Below the pieces are notes generated by a model. That model made no database searches. It was not told where the DNA came from and worked only from the letters and a program-made list of their open reading frames with translations. A stretch of DNA of 64,000 bases from Ficedula albicollis (Eukaryota > Chordata > Aves > Passeriformes > Muscicapidae), in contig NC_021673.1 in NCBI RefSeq assembly GCF_000247815.1, positions 1,398,880-1,462,879 of the forward strand. Reading direction: 5' to 3'. This document shows positions 1 through 13,986 of this stretch, one piece after another; within the stretch, counting starts at the first letter, position 1, and every line of letters starts with the position of its first letter. Position numbers and translations under genes: made by a program.

Positions 1-200
1 TCCCAGGTTTCTCCAAGCCCCATCCAACCTGGCCTTGGGCACTCCCAAATCCTGGAATGGTTTGGGATGGAAGGGACCTTAAAGCTCATCCCAACCCACC
101 CCTGTCGTGGGCAGGAACACTTTCCACCATCCCAGGTTTCTCCAAGCCCCATCCAACCTGGCCTTGGGCATCCACAATTCCTCTGGACAATTCAATCTGT
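1..200 (-). mobile_element. CR1 LINE 3' fragments, two adjoining pieces
   Basis: On the plus strand it reads GGAATGGTTTGGGATGGAAG, GACCTTAAAGCTCATCCC, then GGGCAGG and CCATCCAACCTGGCCTTGGG, the reverse complement of the CR1 3' end. Positions 1-49 are the tail of a second, partly overlapping copy. Confidence 0.8.
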
Positions 201-2225
201 AAGTTTGTGCTGCACCCAGCACGAGGAGATCACAATCCTGAGTGGGAGCCACAAAAATCCCAGTGAAAAAATAATGGAATGCTTGGAAAATCCAACTCCT
301 TCCCCTTGATGGACAACAAGTTGCTCCTTATCCAAGGAATTTGCCTTTGCACAGGACTGGGGGTTGCTCAGGCAGGAAATATTTGAAGGTTGGACTTGGA
401 GATCATCCCCAAGCTTAAAGATTCCAGGATGGAATCCCAGACCTCTGGGATCGCCGACTCCAAGCTGTGCCCAATCCCACCAGAGCCCTGAGTGCCACGT
501 CAGGAATTCCTTGGACACCTCCAGGGATGGGCACTCCAAACCCTCCCTGGGAGATTCCAAGGCCTTTCCATGGAGAAATGATCCCAAATACCCAATTTAA
601 CCCTTCACTGGCACAGCCTGAGGCCGTTCCCTCTCCTCCTGGGAGCAGATCCCAGCCCCTGCCTTGCTGCAACCTCCCTTCAGGGAGTTGTGGAGAGTGA
701 AATTTCCATGAAACGGGACGGAAACTCCATCCCACATTCTGAGTCTTGGACCCTCCACTCTGTTCCTTGGAGCAGCTTTGAAAGATTTGGAAGCAGATTT
801 CATTTTAGAGGGAAAAGACTCCTGGTCAGAGGGACAGCTACTGGAATTCAGCCTCCACTCCGGGCCGTGTGTGCAGGAGAGGGAATTTTCTCCAGAATTC
901 TCCTGCCAGGAGCTCGGGAAGCAGGAAAGCAGCACCTCCAGGGAAGTTCCCCTCAGGTCACCCCACACGGAAAAAAAACCCGGGAGGCTGGGCAGGAGGA
1001 CGGGGGATGCTGGTTCCAGCAGAGCCTGGAGGGTTTCCAGGAGCAGGAAAAGGAGCTGGGATTTGTTCCTGTCACAGAAGCGAGAGCACAAGGCTTGGAA
1101 TCCCCTCGGAAAACACACGGAATGCCACGAGGGAAAAATCCCTGCGCACACAGAGCTGTCCGGGCCTTTTTTTAGGTGCTGGAAGTGAGACACTCATCTG
1201 GATCAGATTTCCTCTTGGCTGGAGCTCCCGTCCAAACCTGCTGGCCAATGGCAACAAAACTCCAGCCTGACTCCACTCCTAATTGGGCTTCCTTGTTTTG
1301 CTGCTGCTGGTTGGGATTGGATTTGCAAACGGCACCCGAAATATTCCAGGACAGCAAATCCACACAAACAGGGCCACGCTTCCCTGTGCTTGTCCAAGCC
1401 CAGGAATAATAATGATGATTACAAAAATAATAAACCCTGGCTGATTTATAAATAGGAGCTGGAGAACCCATTGGAATTGACTCCGTATCTGCTTCTAGAG
1501 GATGGACGCAGTTTATTCTTGCTGGAAGCTAAAAATTTAGGAATATTCCAGGAGCTGCAGCAAAGGAGAGGGAAATGGGAGGAAAGGGGGTCCTGGGTGG
1601 GGGGAAATATTCTGGGGCTCTTCCAACTGCTGCTGCTGTAGCATAGCTGGAGATTTTTTTTTCCAGGGAAAGAGAAGGAAGGGGAGGAGCAGTGGGACAA
1701 TGAGGAGCCTGGGGAGGATTCAAGGTGATGGAATCCAGAAGAAGAAGGGAAGATGTAATTCCATAATTCCCAAAGGTCTTGCTCCAAGTCCATACATTCA
1801 TCCCATACTCTCCAATACCAGGATTCCTTCTCTTTTTAGGGGAGGGGATTCTAGATGCAAACAGGGAGAAAGGAGGAATTTTTCATCCAGAGCAAAGGGA
1901 AATGCACTTGGTGAAGAAGTTTTTGGGATGTGTTGGGAGTGGAGTGATCTCTCCCAGCATGGAAGAGGGGTCAGGGCAATGGGAAAGAGGAGAAGGAGGA
2001 GGGAATGGAGCAACAACCTGCAGGGCCAGAGGGTCCTGAAGGCCTCTGCACTTCCACATGTTCCCTGGTGGAAAAGGGGAGTGCTGGGATGGCTGTGGAG
2101 CCAGGGGGACCTTGGAGCCAGCACCTTCTCCCAGGCAGGATGGACAAAGTGCTGCAGGAGAGCTCACAGGAAAGGTCAGACTGCAGGTCTGCAACCACAC
2201 CAGCATTCAGTGCCAGGCCATGGAT
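201..2225. other. Unique sequence, no gene recognised
   Basis: Short open frames on both strands have no recognisable domain and no consistent splice structure. A few CR1-like words occur near 420-550. Nothing else supportable was seen. Confidence 0.5.
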
Positions 2226-2229
2226 TGAA

Positions 2230-2985
2230 CTCCCATGAAGGATCCCCTTTCCTTCCCTTCCCCAATAAATTCCACAGCAAATCAAACATTCCAGACCATG
2301 GATTTTGCTCCCACACATGATCCACTCTTCTTCCCTTTCCCAGTTTATCATGGAGCAGATAAAACACTCCAGGACATGGATTTATTTCCCATCCATGATC
2401 CCCTCTTCTTCCTTTTCCCACCTTATTATGGAGCAAATCAAACACTCCAGGACATGGATTTCATTCCCACACATGATCCCTTCTCTTCCCTTTCCTACCT
2501 AATTATGGAGCAAATAAAAGAGGCCAGGCTGTGGATTTCATTCCCATCCACGACCTCTTCTCTTCCCTTTCGCTCTTCCGATCTTCAAACACTCCAGGCC
2601 ATGGATTTCATTCCCATCCACGACCTCTTCTCTTCCCTTTCCCAGTAAACCATGGAGCAAATCAACACTCCAGGCTGTGGATTTAGTTCCCACCCAAGAT
2701 CCCTTCTCTTCATTTTCCCAGTAAATCATGGAGCAGATCAAGCACTCCAGGCCATGGATTTATTTCCCATCCACAACCTCTTCTCTTCCCTTTCCCAATA
2801 AATCATAGAGCAGATCAAGCATTCCAGGCCATGGATTTATTTCCCATCCACGACCTCTTCTCTTCCCTTTCCCAATAAATCATGGAGCAGATCAACACTC
2901 CAGACTGTGTATTTCATTCCCACCCAAGATCCCTTCTCTTCCCTTTCCCAGTAAATCATGGAGCAGATCAAGCACTCCTGGTGCT
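2230..2985. repeat. Minisatellite, about 76-bp unit, about 10 copies
   Basis: Units carry CACTCCAGGCCATGGATTT, CATCCACGACCTCTTCTCTT and AATAAATCATGGAGCAGATC with point differences. The open frames across it (MDFIPIHDLF-like) arise from the repeat and are not coding. Confidence 0.9.
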
Positions 2986-4270
2986 GTTCCTGGCCCCGAG
3001 GCGCGGTCCCACACCGTGACTCACGTCCACACACAGGAACTCTTCCCCTCCCCGCCCTCCCAAGAAGAAAATATCCAAATCCCAGCCGCCCTTTGGGAAT
3101 TGTCCCTGGCTCCTGCTGCCTCACGATCTTCCCAGGACCCTGGTTTATTTGTAATGCATCTGTGAGCATTTCTGGATTGGGAGGAGCCAGCTGAATCCTG
3201 AGACAATCTCCCAGTTACTCCAGCTCAGGGGTGTGCCAGTGTTCCAAAAACAAGGAATGAACGAATGGAATTGTCTTTATTCCATGGCTGGAACCCATCG
3301 AGGGCAAAGGGATTAAGAGACTCACTGGAGCCAAATAAATGGATACTGATGGAGCAATCCTTGGACTCTTGGATCAATCTTTGTTTCGGAAGTGTGTAAG
3401 AACTTCTGTCAGCTCCGTGATTCCCTTCCAGCTTCAATAAATATTCAGGCTGAAATCCAAAACTTCCTCTTTTTTTTTTTTTTTTTAAATTTTTCTTAAA
3501 AAAATGCTTCTCTGCCTCCACCCCTCATAAGAGTGAAGATAAATATTCCCATATTTATATCTGGTGGAGAAAACTCCATGTAGCAAATTCAGGATTAGCA
3601 ACTGCTGGCACTGCCCTACAGCTTTACTGTGTGCAGTCGAAATGCAGAGCCATTTAAGATTAAATACATTTTAAATATTAAATAATGATAAATTAATTAT
3701 AAATTCATCTTTAATCTCATGGTTTTATGAGGAAGACATGCCCAGCCCGTTCCCTAGGGATCAGATAACACTGGAGAACCTGATAAGCAGCTGGGACAAA
3801 ATGCTTGATGATGGAAAAAACGTTTCCAAAGCCAGCCAGGAGTAAAGAAATCCCAGGATCTGCAGGAAGCCAATTCTTGGAATGTCTTTGATAGGGCAGA
3901 ACTACAAAGCTGGACTTTTTTTGGGGAATTAGGGTGAGAGATGAGAGCAGCTCAAGAGGAGCACTGAAAGATGGGTTTCTTTTGGGAGAACATCCACTGA
4001 TTTTTATCTCTCTCCAGCTGGAGTTTCCCTGGATTATCCGTGGGCTGGCTGACAGCTTTGTCTGAAGCTGTGTCAGACCAACCCTGGAGCTGTTCCTGGG
4101 CACAAAACCACAGGAAATATCCTGGGAAGAGCGTGGCCTCCCTGACACCCTGTGCTGCTGTCATTTATCTGCTGATCAAAATCTTAATGTCCTTTACATC
4201 CCTCGCTCCCAAGAGCTCGGAGCTTTCCTCTCACCACTGTTCCTGAATTTTCTGTCTTCTCCTCCCCATT
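2986..4270. other. Unique sequence, no gene recognised
   Basis: Contains a T-run (about 3472-3486) and an AT-rich part at 3640-3720. No exon-like frame with splice sites was found. Confidence 0.45.
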
Positions 4271-4274
4271 TTAA

Positions 4275-4465
4275 GAGGCTCCAAACCTTGAGGGTGGGGA
4301 GGAGCTGGAATAAAATTCCCAGAGCAGCTGTGGCTGCCCCTGGGTCCCTGGAAGTGTCCGAGGTCAGGCTGGATGGGGCCTGGAGTTGTCTGGGATGGGG
4401 GAATTTCCCCCTGCCCATGGAATGGGATGATCCTGAAGCTCCTTTCCAACCCATTCATTGAGAAG
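4275..4465 (+). mobile_element. CR1 LINE 3' fragment
   Basis: Reads AATTCCCAGAGCAGCTGTGG, CTGCCCCTGGGTCCCTGG, then GGAATGGGATGATCCTGAAG and TCCTTTCCAACCCA, a diverged CR1 3' end on the plus strand. Confidence 0.75.
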
Positions 4466-4617
4466 GAATTTCACAGCACAAAACTTTTCCTCATTTTCCT
4501 GATTCCCCCCTGCCCCCAGAAGTTGCCCATGGAATGGGATGATCCTGAAGCTCCTTTCCAACCCATTCATTGAGAAGGAATTTCACAGCACAAAACTTTT
4601 CCTCATTTTCCTGATTT
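4413..4617. repeat. Tandem duplication, 112-bp offset
   Basis: The segment from GCCCATGGAATGGGATGATC through CATTTTCCTGATT occurs at 4413 and again at 4525, nearly identical. It partly overlaps the CR1 end, so a piece of the element and its flank was duplicated. A related flank (AGAAGGAATTTCACAGCACC) recurs near 32219. Confidence 0.85.
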
Positions 4618-4899
4618 TTCCCCCACCAGAAGCGGTTCCATTTCTCCAAAGTGTTCCTGAAATTAGGGATTGATGCCCTGACCTCTCACCCTGAGCAGAA
4701 CTGGATATAAACATGGATCACATTCCAGGTGTTTCTCGTGGAAAACTTCCCCTTTGCACCAGACCAGCAGGAGAAAAAATTTTACAAAATCCAGGGAAAA
4801 TTGGGGGAAATTTTCCATCTTTTGCCTTCTCTGGAAAGGGAGAGGGATTTGGGCAAAGGCCTGGAGTGCCAGGACAAGAGGGAATGGCTTTGAATGGAA

Positions 4900-5125
4900 A
4901 CAGAGTAGGGATGGATGGGATAATGGGAAGGAATTCCTGGCTGGGAGGGTGGGGAGGAGCTGGGATGGAATTCCCAGAGCAGCTGTGGCTGCCCCTGGAT
5001 CCCTGGAAGTGTCCAAAGCCAGGCTGGACAGGGCTTGGAGCAGCCTGGGACAGTGGGAGGGGTGGAATTGGATGGGCTTGAGGTCCTTCCCAACCATTTC
5101 CAAACCATTCCAGGATTCTCTGGAG
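4900..5125 (+). mobile_element. CR1 LINE 3' fragment
   Basis: Reads GGGAAGGAATTCCTGGCTGG, CAGAGCAGCTGTGGCTGCCC, GGACAGGGCTTGGAGCAGCC and GAGGTCCTTCCCAACC, the CR1 3' end on the plus strand, ending near CATTCCAGGATTCT. Confidence 0.85.
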
Positions 5126-6620
5126 CTAAGGAAGGGCTCTCAAACAGGGCCCTCTGGCTCTGGAACTGATGCTTTGTTCATTTCCTGCACTTTGATCACA
5201 TCCAACAATTCTAAGATTGCTGGAAATCCCACTCCTGATGCAGCTGTTCCTCTAAAACTCTTCAGAAGAGACAGGTGAAGCAAATCCTGAAAATTGAGAT
5301 AGCGGAGCAAAATATTTTTTTTCCCAAAACCCAAAAAGTTTTTGTGGGTTTTTTTCTTTTCTTTTTTTTTTTTCTCCTGTGGGACAGGAAAATATCAAAA
5401 TCAGGGAATCCCCTGATTCCAGAGAAGCACAAAGCTCATCCAAGTCTTGTGTATCAGCTCCTCAACGGCCCAAATTCCAGTGGAATGGCCTCTGCATCTT
5501 CCAATCCTTCATTTAGACAATCAGTTCAGCTCCAAAGCAAAGCTGCTGCTGTATTTTCTCCTTTAAGCCTTGGACCACACAATTCCAGAGCTCAGGAGAA
5601 GCTGAGTGGAGCAGGAAGGGAAGAGCAGCAGTTCAGGACCAGGAATATCCCGGAAAATCAAGCACGTGGATCTTTTTTACAGCTCTGGAGAGAAGATAAT
5701 TCCAAATCCTGATATTGCCCAAAAATAAAATCATTGAAAAGGCCACTACACCCTGAATTCTCTGCGTCCTTGCTCCAAGTCTGGGTGTGTGCCATTCCCA
5801 CCTCTCTGTTTGTCTGGAAACAACAAACTCTGGAACTGGAAAGGGATGACACGATGAGGTAGAAAAACCTCAATCCATGGGGAAAAGTCAGGGAGAACTT
5901 TTAGCTGCTGGGGTGAGGTGGGAGAATTTTATTGAGGGATACAAAGAACTTGGAGCAACCAGGAAATGCAGAAGAGACCAACAAGGGTCCTGCAAGTCCC
6001 AAACAAGGCCTGGAAAGCTCCGTGGTGTTCCCAGCATGGATTAGTCACCCTGCTGGGAAGGCCCTGGCAGCTCCTCTTGGTGGGCAGCCCAACAGGTGGG
6101 GCTGAAATTCCAGGGACTTTATTTCATCTGCTGCTCTGCCAACAGCGGGGATATCCTTCCTGGGAAATGGGGGTGTAAGCCACACCAATATCCAAAAAAA
6201 CAAAAAAAAATCCCAAAATTCTGTGTGAAAAAACACCCCCGACCCTCCTGCAGCCTGGCAAATATTCCTTCATTTCCGTGCCTATCCAGGATTTTGCCTT
6301 CTCAACTTTTTTGTTATTTTGTCAAAGAATGGATGATAATTCCCATTCTTCTGGTTGAATTCCAAATTTTTCTTTCTCCTCTTATTGCCATTTGCCAGAA
6401 TCATTTTTTTTTCCCCCCTTTTAAAATTGCTTTTAAAGATTCCATCAGACGTTCCAGCAGGGAGAGACGAGGAGGTAAATTCTAAAAGTAGAAGTTGAAG
6501 ACACTGAGCCAAACTTCATTTTTTGGGAACAGGTGTCCAAGCAGTGACTTTGTTCCCATGTTTGTGCAAAGGAGACACCAAACTCCCGCAAACCAGGAAA
6601 TCCTTGGGGGAAAAAAATGT
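5126..6620. other. Unique sequence with short homopolymers
   Basis: Holds T- and A-runs (for example near 5355 and 6205) and small open frames without domain similarity. No gene supported. Confidence 0.45.
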
Positions 6621-6621
6621 C

Positions 6622-6906
6622 CTAGGACAAAAAGAAAAAAAAAAAAAAAATCCCAAAAAATCGCTGGGATGGAAATCCTTCAGGAAAACATCACTCACAA
6701 CCCGCCTGTCCCCCGTTAAGGATCCCTCAACCTGCATTTTTGGGGTGTTTAATGGCAAAGAGAGCTAGGACAAAAAGAAAAAAAAAAAAAAATCCCAAAA
6801 AATCGCTGGGATGGAAATCCTTCAGGAAAACATCACTTACAACCCGCCTGTCCCCCGTTAAGGATCCCTCAACCTGCATTTTCGGGGTGTTTAATGGCAA
6901 AGAGAG
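6622..6906. repeat. Tandem duplication, 143-bp unit, two copies
   Basis: CTAGGACAAAAAG, an A-run, AATCGCTGGGATGGAAATCC, CATCACTCACAACCCGCC and GGGGTGTTTAATGGCAAAGA occur at 6622-6764 and again at 6765-6906, with only a few differences (A-run length, one C/T, one T/C). Confidence 0.92.
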
Positions 6907-8129
6907 ATTCCAGGAGCCAAACTTCCCTAAAATAGGAACGAGCAGCAGCGTCACATTCCCTAATCCATGTTTTGGAGGATTCCTCCTGTCCCAAGCAGGG
7001 ACATTCCAGGCTCCTTTGGCACCTCAGAGCCCAACCTGTGGCTTCTCAATGCAATTCATGGAGATTCTGGAAGGAGACAAAGCTGGAAAATCTTCTCCTC
7101 TTGTGATGGGAGCACCTCGGAGATCCCTGTCCCATCCAACAGGAATTTTGGATATCGATGTTAACATTTTTCCTTCCCTGTTCGTGGCTGTGGCCGTGCA
7201 GAATTCTCTGCAATCCTTCATTTATCCAGCCAAAATCCGGGACGAACATCACCTGTCTCACAGGTTTTAGCTTCTCCTGGATTCCTAAAAAAACACCCTC
7301 CGAAATTCTGTCCATTCGTGTGTTCACATCCTTCATTTCCTCTCTCCATCCTTCCCCTCCTGACCTTTTTAAAGCTCAGTAATTAATGCTAATTCAGATG
7401 CTGCCCCAGATTCCCGGGAAATTTTGCAGCCAAAGCTCCCAAAACAAGGGAGAGAAGAGTTATTCATAACTCCCCAAAAAGAGGAGAAAAAACCCACGTT
7501 ACCTTTTGGAACCACCTGGCCCCTGCAAAGCAGAATTCCTTCGTTTTCCTGCTGCTCCAAGCCCAGCCTTTCCAAATTCCAGCAGGGCCTCGTGGTTAAT
7601 CCCAATCCTGGAAGCCATCAACACCCTGGGATAATTTTTCACCACATTCCAGCACCTCCTCATCCATAATTTTCCTCTTCAAGAGCTTTGAAGTGCAGCG
7701 ATTTCAGATCCAACCTCCTCCTCCTCCGTCCCTGCTGAGGCTCTTTGGGGGAACTTTTCCCACTCCAGCGTTCCCAGAGCCACTGGGAAGCCTGAACTCC
7801 TGGAAGGAGCTTTGGCACTTGGTGAAAATTTCACTTCATCCCACGGAATTACATCCAAGAAAACCAGAACAATCCTATGGACATTTCTTCCTGCTCCTAC
7901 TGCCAATTAAATCAAAATATTTTGAGTTTTTTCCAGCTTTCCTGCTTCTGAATGGTGTCTGGGTGTTGTTTTTTTTTCTCCTTTTCCCCAATATTTTCTT
8001 TGTAATTGCAGAGCTTTAAAAATCCATTCATGGATTTGAGGAGTTGTTTTTATTCTGGGCCTTTTTCAGAGCCAAACACTGAGAAAACAATGCTGGGCTT
8101 TGAGAGGGAATAAAAATTGCCAGGGAACT
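6907..8129. other. Unique sequence, no gene recognised
   Basis: Moderate GC with many CCTTCC and GGAATTCC words. I saw no exon or RNA gene. Confidence 0.4.
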
Positions 8130-8909
8130 ATTCAGGTTCGTTTATTATTAGTTTTTAAATTGTTATTATAAATATATATTATACCAATAAATATTATTAA
8201 TAATAACAATTTATGACATGAATGAGGATCTTTTATTGAAATTAGGCATTTTCTTGGTAATAAAAAAATGCAGTTTTTAGTTATTTTACTATTTCTGACT
8301 AAAATGAGGGATGGATTTCCCATTCTTTCCAAGCAGCTGGAGCAAGAGGGGGAAAATTTCACCCAAATCCTTTAAAAACAGCTCCTTTTTCCCTTCCTTT
8401 TCTCTCATTTCCCTTTCCCCCTTCAGTATTAATTTTACTCAAATAATTGCTGATGCCATTAATTAAATAATTGTCATCATCCTTAAGGCAAATTAATTCT
8501 GATTGTATGCAAATGAGATCTTTGTTCCCATCTGTAAGAATCACAATTAATTGTTCCAAAGGATTCAAAGGAATGGCATTCCCTCATTTTCCTCTGTTTT
8601 CTTAATTAATAAATGACTTTAATTATTTTAATAACGGTTTTTAAATGGGTATTTTTGTCTTGAGGTCTCCAGCCTGAAAAACTGCAAAAAAAATTTGGAA
8701 CAATTAAAGATTAATTAAAACGTAATTAATTAATTAAAATATTTTTATTTACTAAATGTACTAAATTTTAATTCATTTAATAATTAATTTAATGATTTTT
8801 ATTTTCTTTTAAATTAAATTGATTTCAAATAAAATTAATTTCAAAGGACACCCAGAATGGGAATGAGCACCCCGACAATTTAATTCCTCCTGGTTTTCCT
8901 TTTTCGTGG
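8130..8909. other. AT-rich stretch
   Basis: Dominated by TTAATTAA- and ATTATTAATAA-like words. No gene. It ends at the first T/C homopolymer block. Confidence 0.6.
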
Positions 8910-8934
8910 TTTTTTTTTTTTTTTTTTTTTTTTT

Positions 8935-9016
<82 letters not shown>

Positions 9017-9017
9017 T
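8910..9017. repeat. T26-C57-T25 homopolymer block
   Basis: Pure T (8910-8935), pure C (8936-8992), pure T (8993-9017). The sharp homopolymer changes without interruption are suspicious for base-calling failure. Confidence 0.95.
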
Positions 9018-9386
9018 GGATACAGAAATACCCAGAGAGGGATGGATGGATTCTGAGCAGGACTAAAAAAGCCCCAGAATTTTTCAAGGAAGAGCCTGAA
9101 ATCCTGACAGAGATTTTCCACGCAGAGGGATGAAAGGCTCCTGGATAAACATCTGGATATTGGATTTTTCCGTCTGAGTCAACGCCTCCGCCCGACCCTT
9201 TGGAGATTCTCTGCTCCGGAGAACTCAAAGGAGCTTCCTGGACAAATCCAAGGAATCCAACATGTCACACCCGAGGTGTCTCCTTAGCCCTGAGATCACC
9301 TCAGGAGGACGTGCAGGTGGTTTGGACCCAGCTCTTTCCTTTGCCCGCCGGTGAGAGGCTGCAGGAGGCTGTTCTTAGAGGTTTCC

Positions 9387-9631
<245 letters not shown>

Positions 9632-10640
9632 TGCTAATTCTACATTCTAACAGTCTAATTTACACTCTGTTTATTTTTGCAGCTTGCATTTCTTCTCTCA
9701 ATGTTGGTAAATTGTTCCAAGGAGCTAAATCCAGCCCCTGAGACACCTGAGTCTCACTCTGGGGTCTTTGAGACCCTCGCCAGGGGGGTTTGAGACCCCC
9801 AAGGAGGCCAGGGGAACACCCTGGGCTCCCACACCTACGGATCCAGCTGTGCCTCCTTCCAGCTCTGGGGAACTCACCCCGGCTGGAATTCGCCCAAGGA
9901 GCTCCTCGCTGGCAGCGATCCCGGGAACGGCTCTGCCTGGCAGGGAACAGCAGGATAATCCCAGCACAGAAAGGAGGAGGGCAGCTCCCTTTGCATTTGG
10001 ATTCCCTTGGAGGAAAATCAAGGATCTTGACCAGTCCGAGCCTTCATCCGTGATTTTAGGGATGAAAAACGACTTTTGGATCAAATCGGGATCACCTGAC
10101 AGGCAAACAACCCCGGAATGTCAGCAATGCTCAGCCCTTGGTTATAAAGAGCCCAGTCCTGACATCACAAACACCTTCCCGACCTCCAGCTGTGCTGGAT
10201 ACATCCCAAAGGATGAGGAGACCGCTCGGATCCAGGTGGGAAAAGAATGGATTCCAGGTTGGGGAATAAAACCAACCCAAGGCTTTGCTGATGTTGGAGC
10301 TCCTGACAAGAGCAGGGGCACGGCCCCAGCCCGGTGCTGTGGGAATACATTACATATCTCTTGGGATAATCCCACTGAACTCTGGCAACGGTGAAATCCC
10401 TGATAGAGGCACTGAAATTTGGGAAAATCTGAGCCCTGGTGGCCAACTGGCAGCTCCTGAGCTTCACCAGCAGCACGAGGAGCTCCAATCCAGCATTGGC
10501 TGGAGCCCAGCTGGAACAGGGAGCACAAATCCCTGGATGAGGCGGGAATAAGCTGGGAAAGGTTTCACCATGGGGACACGCTGAAGTCACCTCCTCTTGT
10601 CCCACCACACCAGATCCTGGTGGACAATCCATGTCCCACC
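9632..10640. other. Unique, fairly GC-rich sequence
   Basis: An open frame of about 200 residues on the plus strand (9768-10394) has no recognisable domain, no good start context and no family resemblance. No gene supported. Confidence 0.4.
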
Positions 10641-10650
10641 TGGAAGAGCC

Positions 10651-12183
10651 TTTTTCCTTTCCTTTCCTTTCCTTTCCTTTCCTTCCCTTTCCTTTCCTTT
10701 CCTTTCCGCACCTTTCCGCACCTTTCCGCACCTTTCCGCACCTTTCCGCACCTTTCCGCACCTTTCCGCACCTTTCCGCACCTTTCCGCACCTTTCCGCA
10801 CCTTTCCGCACCTTTCCGCACCTTTCCGCACCTTTCCGCACCTTTCCGCACCTTTCCGCACCTTTCCGCACCTTTCCGCACCTTTCCGCACCTTTCCGCA
10901 CCTTTCCGCACCTTTCCGCACCTTTCCGCACCTTTCCGCACCTTTCCGCACCTTTCCGCACCTTTCCGCACCTTTCCGCACCTTTCCGCACCTTTCCGCA
11001 CCTTTCCGCACCTTTCCGCACCTTTCCGCACCTTTCCGCACCTTTCCGCACCTTTCCGCACCTTTCCGCACCTTTCCGCACCTTTCCGCACCTTTCCGCA
11101 CCTTTCCGCACCTTTCCGCACCTTTCCGCACCTTTCCGCACCTTTCCGCACCTTTCCGCACCTTTCCGCACCTTTCCGCACCTTTCCGCACCTTTCCGCA
11201 CCTTTCCGCACCTTTCCGCACCTTTCCGCACCTTTCCGCACCTTTCCGCACCTTTCCGCACCTTTCCGCACCTTTCCGCACCTTTCCGCACCTTTCCGCA
11301 CCTTTCCGCACCTTTCCGCACCTTTCCGCACCTTTCCGCACCTTTCCGCACCTTTCCGCACCTTTCCGCACCTTTCCGCACCTTTCCGCACCTTTCCGCA
11401 CCTTTCCGCACCTTTCCGCACCTTTCCGCACCTTTCCGCACCTTTCCGCACCTTTCCGCACCTTTCCGCACCTTTCCGCACCTTTCCGCACCTTTCCGCA
11501 CCTTTCCGCACCTTTCCGCACCTTTCCGCACCTTTCCGCACCTTTCCGCACCTTTCCGCACCTTTCCGCACCTTTCCGCACCTTTCCGCACCTTTCCGCA
11601 CCTTTCCGCACCTTTCCGCACCTTTCCGCACCTTTCCGCACCTTTCCGCACCTTTCCGCACCTTTCCGCACCTTTCCGCACCTTTCCGCACCTTTCCGCA
11701 CCTTTCCGCACCTTTCCGCACCTTTCCGCACCTTTCCGCACCTTTCCGCACCTTTCCGCACCTTTCCGCACCTTTCCGCACCTTTCCGCACCTTTCCGCA
11801 CCTTTCCGCACCTTTCCGCACCTTTCCGCACCTTTCCGCACCTTTCCGCACCTTTCCGCACCTTTCCGCACCTTTCCGCACCTTTCCGCACCTTTCCGCA
11901 CCTTTCCGCACCTTTCCGCACCTTTCCGCACCTTTCCGCACCTTTCCGCACCTTTCCGCACCTTTCCGCACCTTTCCGCACCTTTCCGCACCTTTCCGCA
12001 CCTTTCCGCACCTTTCCGCACCTTTCCGCACCTTTCCGCACCTTTCCGCACCTTTCCGCACCTTTCCGCACCTTTCCGCACCTTTCCGCACTTCCCTTCC
12101 CTTCCCTTCCCTTCCCTGAAACTTCCCTTCCCTGAAACTTCCCTTCCCTGAAACTTCCCTTCTCTTCCCTTCCCTTCCCTTCC
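10651..12183. repeat. 10-bp satellite, 139 perfect copies, with CCTTT and CCCTT edges
   Basis: CCTTTCCGCA is repeated without a single change from 10701 to 12090. It is edged by (TTTCC)n on the left and by (TTCCC)n with three TTCCCTGAAAC units on the right. The unit contains no stop in any frame, so six frames are open for about 1.5 kb; the predicted KVRKGAERCG and FRTFPHLSAP proteins are artefacts of this. Every unit has one CpG. Confidence 0.97.
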
Positions 12184-13139
12184 CTATCCATGGATGTGTG
12201 GCACAGGTTGAGTGATTTTTGGCCAATCCAAACCATTTTTGGCCAATCCGGCTTTTCGGCTCAGCCCTTAGGCTTGGCTTTGTCCCCAGACCAACCAGGA
12301 GCAAGGGAAGGTCATGAAGGACAAGCTCCAGCCCTTCCACCCCGATCCATCCGGAGCACTTCTGGAAAGCTCTGGAGAAAATCCAACACGTCCATTTTCG
12401 ACTGGAAGCTGCCAAGCCAAACAAAACTCTCGTAGCCACATGAATGAAATCCACAACTTTTTATGGAGTGTTCCTTTCGGATGGATCCACACGCAGAGGA
12501 ATTGTGCTGATTTTGAAGGAAAACCATCTGTGAAGGAGCTGCCAGATCTCCTTAATGCAAAATGCTTTTTGCACCAAAAAATTCATTTCCCCCCCCGCTT
12601 TTATTTTTCTTTTCCTTTTTCTTCTTCTTTTTTTTCCCCTAAAAAAGAAGTGGGGAAAAAATTCCTATAAATAACTCCACTGTACTGCTCTGTCTGAAAA
12701 CTCAGGGAATATTTTACAAGCAGGACTCAGAGCCAGAATTTGGGACCTGCAAATGGGAGCCGTTCCTGCAGCGGTTGAAAAATGTGGGGAAATAATAAAA
12801 TGAGGAATGTCTCAGCTCTAAAAAAATATATAAATAAATAAATTGAGAAAGGGAATCCAAACTCTATATTCGTGTTTTTTAATGGATTAAGTACAGGGGA
12901 AGCATTCTTTAATTTGGGGGTGCTTGGAAGGGCCAGGGAAGAATCTAAAGCTGCTGGAAGGATTTGAGTGTCAATTAAAAGCAGCTGAAAATAATCAAGT
13001 TTAAAATGATGGGGGGAAAATTGGAATGTCCAAAAATATGATTACATTTTACTCCGACCTTTTTCTGCTCTGTACTCAGGATGACCTGGAATGAGGGATG
13101 GCCTTGAGTCTCTTGTGGACATGGACCCAGTTCTTCAGA
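12184..13139. other. Unique sequence, no gene recognised
   Basis: Pyrimidine-rich at 12590-12640 and AT-rich near 12820. No exon-like frame. Confidence 0.4.
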
Positions 13140-13182
13140 GACATGGAAAATCGTGGAATTCCAGAAGGGTTTGGGTTTGAAC

Positions 13183-13901
<719 letters not shown>

Positions 13902-13933
13902 AGGAATCCCTTCCCAATATCCCACCCATCCAT

Positions 13934-13986
<53 letters not shown>

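Noticed and set aside
1700..2320. 206-residue frame with a basic RRRRR segment
   Set aside because: No recognisable domain, and it runs into the 76-bp minisatellite. No splice or homology support.
10165..12454. Frames of 500-640 residues with KVRKGAERCG or FRTFPHLSAP repeats
   Set aside because: The 10-bp unit has no stop in any frame, so all six frames stay open. There is no domain, start context or splice logic.
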